8,228 bases of DNA from an uncultured Lachnospiraceae bacterium. Its GTDB lineage: Bacteria; Bacillota; Clostridia; Lachnospirales; Lachnospiraceae. Of this stretch, positions 6,213 through 8,228 are shown in pieces; position 1 is the first letter of the stretch, and every line of letters starts with the position of its first letter. The stretch covers positions 1 to 8,228 of the forward strand of contig USJG01000104.1 of the NCBI GenBank assembly GCA_900554925.1. The letters run 5' to 3'. The position numbers and the translations under genes were made by a program. Under the pieces are notes generated by a model. The model was not told where the DNA came from, did not search any database, and saw only the letters and a list, made by a program, of their open reading frames with translations.

Positions 6213-7330
6213 TCTACAAAGCTTATGATATATGAGGTATCATTTTCCACACCTGTTACCTTCTGCCCTGAAGCATACTTCCACATTCTGAACTGATAGG
6301 GATAATCTGGTACCGGGGACTGATCATTTAGCCAGACATCATAATCTGTAAGCAGGGTATCCGGTATCAGTTCTCCCAGCAGCCAATCTGTGTTTCCATA
6401 CAGGATCGGCCGATACCCTTCCTTGTCCACATATGACAAAAATGCCTCTGCTATCTGAGTCTTCTTATCCTCATCCAAAGAATCGATCCTGGCATCATCA
6501 TTGGCAATATATTCCATGACAAACGCTACTGGGTAGTTTATTTTATAAGGAATCAGATTATTTACTACAAACTCAGCCTCTTCCACCGCTTCTGTTACAT
6601 TCACCGCCTGAGAATAAAAATAAACTCCTACCTCAAGCCCCGCTGCCTGTGCTCCTGTAATATTAGCCACAAAGCTTTCATCCAGAGAGATAAGTCCACT
6701 TTCATAGCCTCTGCTGCCCAGCCTGATCATTACAAAATCGACTCCCGATGATTTTAATGCTTCAAAATCCACCTGGCCGCTGTTTTTGGACAGTTCCACA
6801 CCCAGATAAGAATTTTCCTCTCCATCCAGATAATAGGCCATTCTGCCCCCCGTTATTTTCAAATTGGTAAAATCATAAGTATAAAGGGGAATATCCTCAG
6901 ATATTTCCACCCATTCTTCTTCCCCGTCTCTGTGAGTGACCTTCACGTGTTTTCCGTCTGAAGCCATTTCCTCTTCCGTAGGTTCATGGGAAGGCTCCAA
7001 AGAAGGACTGGGGGCAGGCGTCTCTTCCACCAGCGCCTTTTCATCCTGATACATATTCCAGAAATCCAGATCCTCGGCTCTTAGCTTATGCTCCCTGTAA
7101 AGGGTTTCAATATCCTCCTGCCCCTGCGCAAATTCTAATTCTGTGGTGGGAGAAGGCGAAGCACTTGTGGTAGCTTTCGTTTCCCCCACAGGTCTGGAAT
7201 TATTCTGCTGCCTGTTATTACTGAAAAAAACAACAGCCAAAATAATCAAGATACAGGCCGATACTGCCACGATCGTATAAATAACCGGTGTTCCCACTCC
7301 TCTTTCTTCCTGCTCGTCCGGTAAACGCAT
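6197..7330 (-). CDS. Membrane-anchored GH25-fold (lysozyme-like) protein, probably catalytically altered
   Basis: The 377-residue protein has a short cytoplasmic N-terminus (1-15), one membrane helix (about 16-36) and an extracellular Ser/Thr/Pro- and Glu-rich stretch with Pro-rich linkers (about 51-64 and 101-125). The C-terminal GH25-like barrel (about 175-377) shows GVELSKNSGQVDFEALKSSG, VDFVMIRLGSRGY, AAGLEVGVYFYSQAVN, YPVAFVMEYI and MWKYASGQKVTGV. GH25 muramidases cut peptidoglycan glycan chains with a DxE pair and an early Asp. Here GxDxS has become GVELS (Glu179) and FDxE has become FVME (Val271, Glu273), so muramidase activity is doubtful; it may bind glycan instead. The ATG at 7330 has GGTGAT 4 nt upstream, which can pair with the 16S 3' end; a GTG at 7342 is possible. 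It is divergent from apbE and convergent with the AP2 gene. Confidence 0.85.
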   Translation of the reverse strand: MRLPDEQEERGVGTPVIYTIVAVSACILIILAVVFFSNNRQQNNSRPVGETKATTSASPSPTTELEFAQGQEDIETLYREHKLRAEDLDFWNMYQDEKALVEETPAPSPSLEPSHEPTEEEMASDGKHVKVTHRDGEEEWVEISEDIPLYTYDFTNLKITGGRMAYYLDGEENSYLGVELSKNSGQVDFEALKSSGVDFVMIRLGSRGYESGLISLDESFVANITGAQAAGLEVGVYFYSQAVNVTEAVEEAEFVVNNLIPYKINYPVAFVMEYIANDDARIDSLDEDKKTQIAEAFLSYVDKEGYRPILYGNTDWLLGELIPDTLLTDYDVWLNDQSPVPDYPYQFRMWKYASGQKVTGVENDTSYIISFVDYTRK

Positions 7331-7348
7331 CCTTATCACCACTTTCTC

Positions 7349-7377
7349 TTTTCAAACCTTCCGCCAAACTATATAAT
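7349..7377 (+). promoter_or_regulatory. Probable promoter of apbE
   Basis: TTTTCA (7349-7354, 4/6 to consensus) and a perfect TATAAT (7372-7377) are separated by 17 bp. Transcription would start near 7384, about 88 nt before the apbE ATG. The -10 box overlaps that of the divergent GH25-like gene. Confidence 0.6.
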
Positions 7378-7388
7378 AGCAGTGGCGG
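7361..7388. promoter_or_regulatory. Dyad CCGCCA-N16-TGGCGG around the divergent -10 boxes
   Basis: CCGCCA (7361-7366) and TGGCGG (7383-7388) are perfect inverted 6-mers, GC-rich in an AT-rich region. They are centred 22 bp apart, two helical turns, and enclose both overlapping -10 boxes. The layout resembles an operator for a dimeric repressor acting on both the GH25-like gene and apbE. No regulator can be named from sequence alone. Confidence 0.5.
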
Positions 7389-7400
7389 CACTTTTTTCAA
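7373..7400 (-). promoter_or_regulatory. Probable promoter of the GH25-like gene
   Basis: On the - strand, TTGAAA (7395-7400) and TATTAT (7373-7378) are separated by 16 bp; each differs from consensus at one or two positions. The start would fall near 7366, about 36 nt before the ATG at 7330. Confidence 0.6.
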
Positions 7401-7460
7401 AACTGTCTGCCCTATAACTATACATGAAACTGCCATTCATTACAACCACTTTCCAATATT

Positions 7461-7466
7461 GAGGTG
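7461..7466 (+). promoter_or_regulatory. Ribosome binding site of apbE
   Basis: GAGGTG lies 5 nt before the ATG at 7472 and matches part of the AAGGAGGTG anti-16S sequence. It fixes the apbE start, and a signal peptide follows directly. Confidence 0.8.
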
Positions 7467-7471
7467 TTCTT

Positions 7472-8228
7472 ATGTTTAAACCAATTCATGCAGTGAAAAC
7501 TATATTTTCCATTATGTGTTTATGCTCCATGCTTCTTGCAGGATGCAGTTCTTCCCACTCCGCCTCCCCCAAAGCCGCTGGTTTTTATTTTGATACCATT
7601 ATTTCCGTAACCATATATCAGCAGGACTCTGACCACATTGCCAAGCAATGCATGGAACTGGCTGAGCATTACGAAAAGCTTTTCAGCCCCTCCATAGAAG
7701 GAAGTGACGTCTGGAATATCAATCACAGCAGGGGTTCCCTGGTAACCGTTGATAAGGACACTTTAGAGCTTTTAAAGACTGCGCTTAACTATGCCCGGCT
7801 CTCCGACGGTCTGGTAGACCCTACTGTAGGAAGCCTGTCTCAGCTATGGAATTTTGGTTCTGACAATCAGGAAATTATTCCTGACAAGGCACTGATCACA
7901 CAGGCCCTTACTCACGTAAATTACCAGGCTGTTGTCATACATGAGGATCAGGTGATGCTAAGCGACCCGGAAGCGCAGATTGAGCTTGGCTTTATTGCAA
8001 AAGGCTTTATTGCCGATAAAATGAAAGACTTTCTGTTATCTGAAGGGGTTTCCTCTGCCATAATCAACTTAGGCGGCAATGTGCTTACTGTGGGACACCG
8101 GCCGGACGGTACTCCTTTTCGCATTGGCATCCAGAAACCCTTCAGCGACAGCGGCACCAGCGCACTCACCCTTGAACTTTCTGATGCAAGTGTGGTTTCC
8201 TCCGGCAGCTATGAACGTTACTTTAAGC
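7472..8228 (+). CDS. apbE: FAD:protein FMN transferase, lipoprotein (ApbE family), 3' end beyond the window
   Basis: ApbE enzymes attach FMN from FAD to Thr/Ser of target flavoproteins such as RnfG, RnfD or FMN-binding-domain proteins at the outer face of the membrane. The visible 252 residues begin with a lipoprotein signal peptide and the lipobox LAGC, with Cys25 as the lipid site. Family motifs follow in order: FDTIISVTIY (40-49), EGSDVWNIN (76-84), SDGLVDPTVGSLSQLWNFG (111-129), ELGFIAKGFIADK (171-183), INLGGNVLTVGHRPDG (198-213), IGIQKP (218-223) and SSGSYERYF (243-251). The reading frame is open at the window edge; the missing part should hold the HildP-type motif and the Mg-binding aspartate region. 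The gene shares a divergent promoter region with the GH25-like gene. No target flavoprotein or rnf gene is visible. The start is set by a signal peptide and a good ribosome binding site. Confidence 0.93.
   Translation, partial: MFKPIHAVKTIFSIMCLCSMLLAGCSSSHSASPKAAGFYFDTIISVTIYQQDSDHIAKQCMELAEHYEKLFSPSIEGSDVWNINHSRGSLVTVDKDTLELLKTALNYARLSDGLVDPTVGSLSQLWNFGSDNQEIIPDKALITQALTHVNYQAVVIHEDQVMLSDPEAQIELGFIAKGFIADKMKDFLLSEGVSSAIINLGGNVLTVGHRPDGTPFRIGIQKPFSDSGTSALTLELSDASVVSSGSYERYFK

Noticed and set aside
6225..6246. A hairpin ATGATA-N7-TATCAT followed by TTT after the AP2 gene stop.
   Set aside because: The stem is only six mostly A-T pairs, lies within the GH25-like coding region, and the T-tract is just three bases. 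It is too weak to call a terminator.
7520..7726. A 68-codon - strand frame opposite apbE, and another at 7948-8169.
   Set aside because: The + strand frame is a continuous ApbE protein with all family motifs, so these are shadows.
8198..8224. Ser instead of Asp in the ApbE motif (SSGSYERYF rather than SGDYERYF).
   Set aside because: Active ApbE proteins, including the E. coli one, can have SGSY at this point, so it is not evidence of a lost active site.

Overview
The window looks like chromosomal DNA of an anaerobic Gram-positive bacterium of the Clostridia, most likely a Lachnospiraceae gut or rumen commensal (Blautia, Dorea or Lachnoclostridium-like). This is inferred from AT-rich intergenic DNA with Bacillota-type promoters and strong purine-rich ribosome binding sites, a citrate synthase of about 455 residues, a response regulator fused to GGDEF modules, and a bacterial AP2-domain protein. 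No rRNA, tRNA, CRISPR, IS element or phage module was seen, and no gene-free stretch exceeds about 200 bases.

Layout: (1) 1-1570, + strand: promoter, citrate synthase (gltA) and a strong hairpin terminator that also lies at the tail of the convergent genes. (2) 1575-4550, - strand: promoter, threonine synthase (thrC), then after 42 nt a REC-GGDEF-degenerate GGDEF protein, apparently one transcription unit. (3) 4591-5214, - strand: a short SleB-family cell wall hydrolase. (4) 5215-5414: a divergent intergenic region with a perfect 13-bp direct repeat. (5) 5415-6212, + strand: an AP2 / HNH-like / AP2 protein that seems to have lost its nuclease histidine. (6) 6197-7330, - strand: a membrane-anchored GH25-fold protein with altered catalytic residues, whose 3' end overlaps the AP2 gene tail-to-tail by 16 bp. 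(7) 7331-7471: a compact divergent promoter region with overlapping -10 boxes inside a perfect dyad. (8) 7472-8228, + strand: the 5' part of apbE (FAD:protein FMN transferase lipoprotein), cut by the window end.

Functionally the window mixes central amino-acid metabolism (citrate synthase toward 2-oxoglutarate/glutamate; threonine synthase), signalling (REC-GGDEF) and envelope functions (SleB-like hydrolase, GH25-like protein, ApbE). I see no single pathway or defence system joining them. The most unusual parts are three proteins with degenerate active sites (the HNH-like core of the AP2 protein, the GH25 domain and the second GGDEF domain) and the two divergent regulatory regions.
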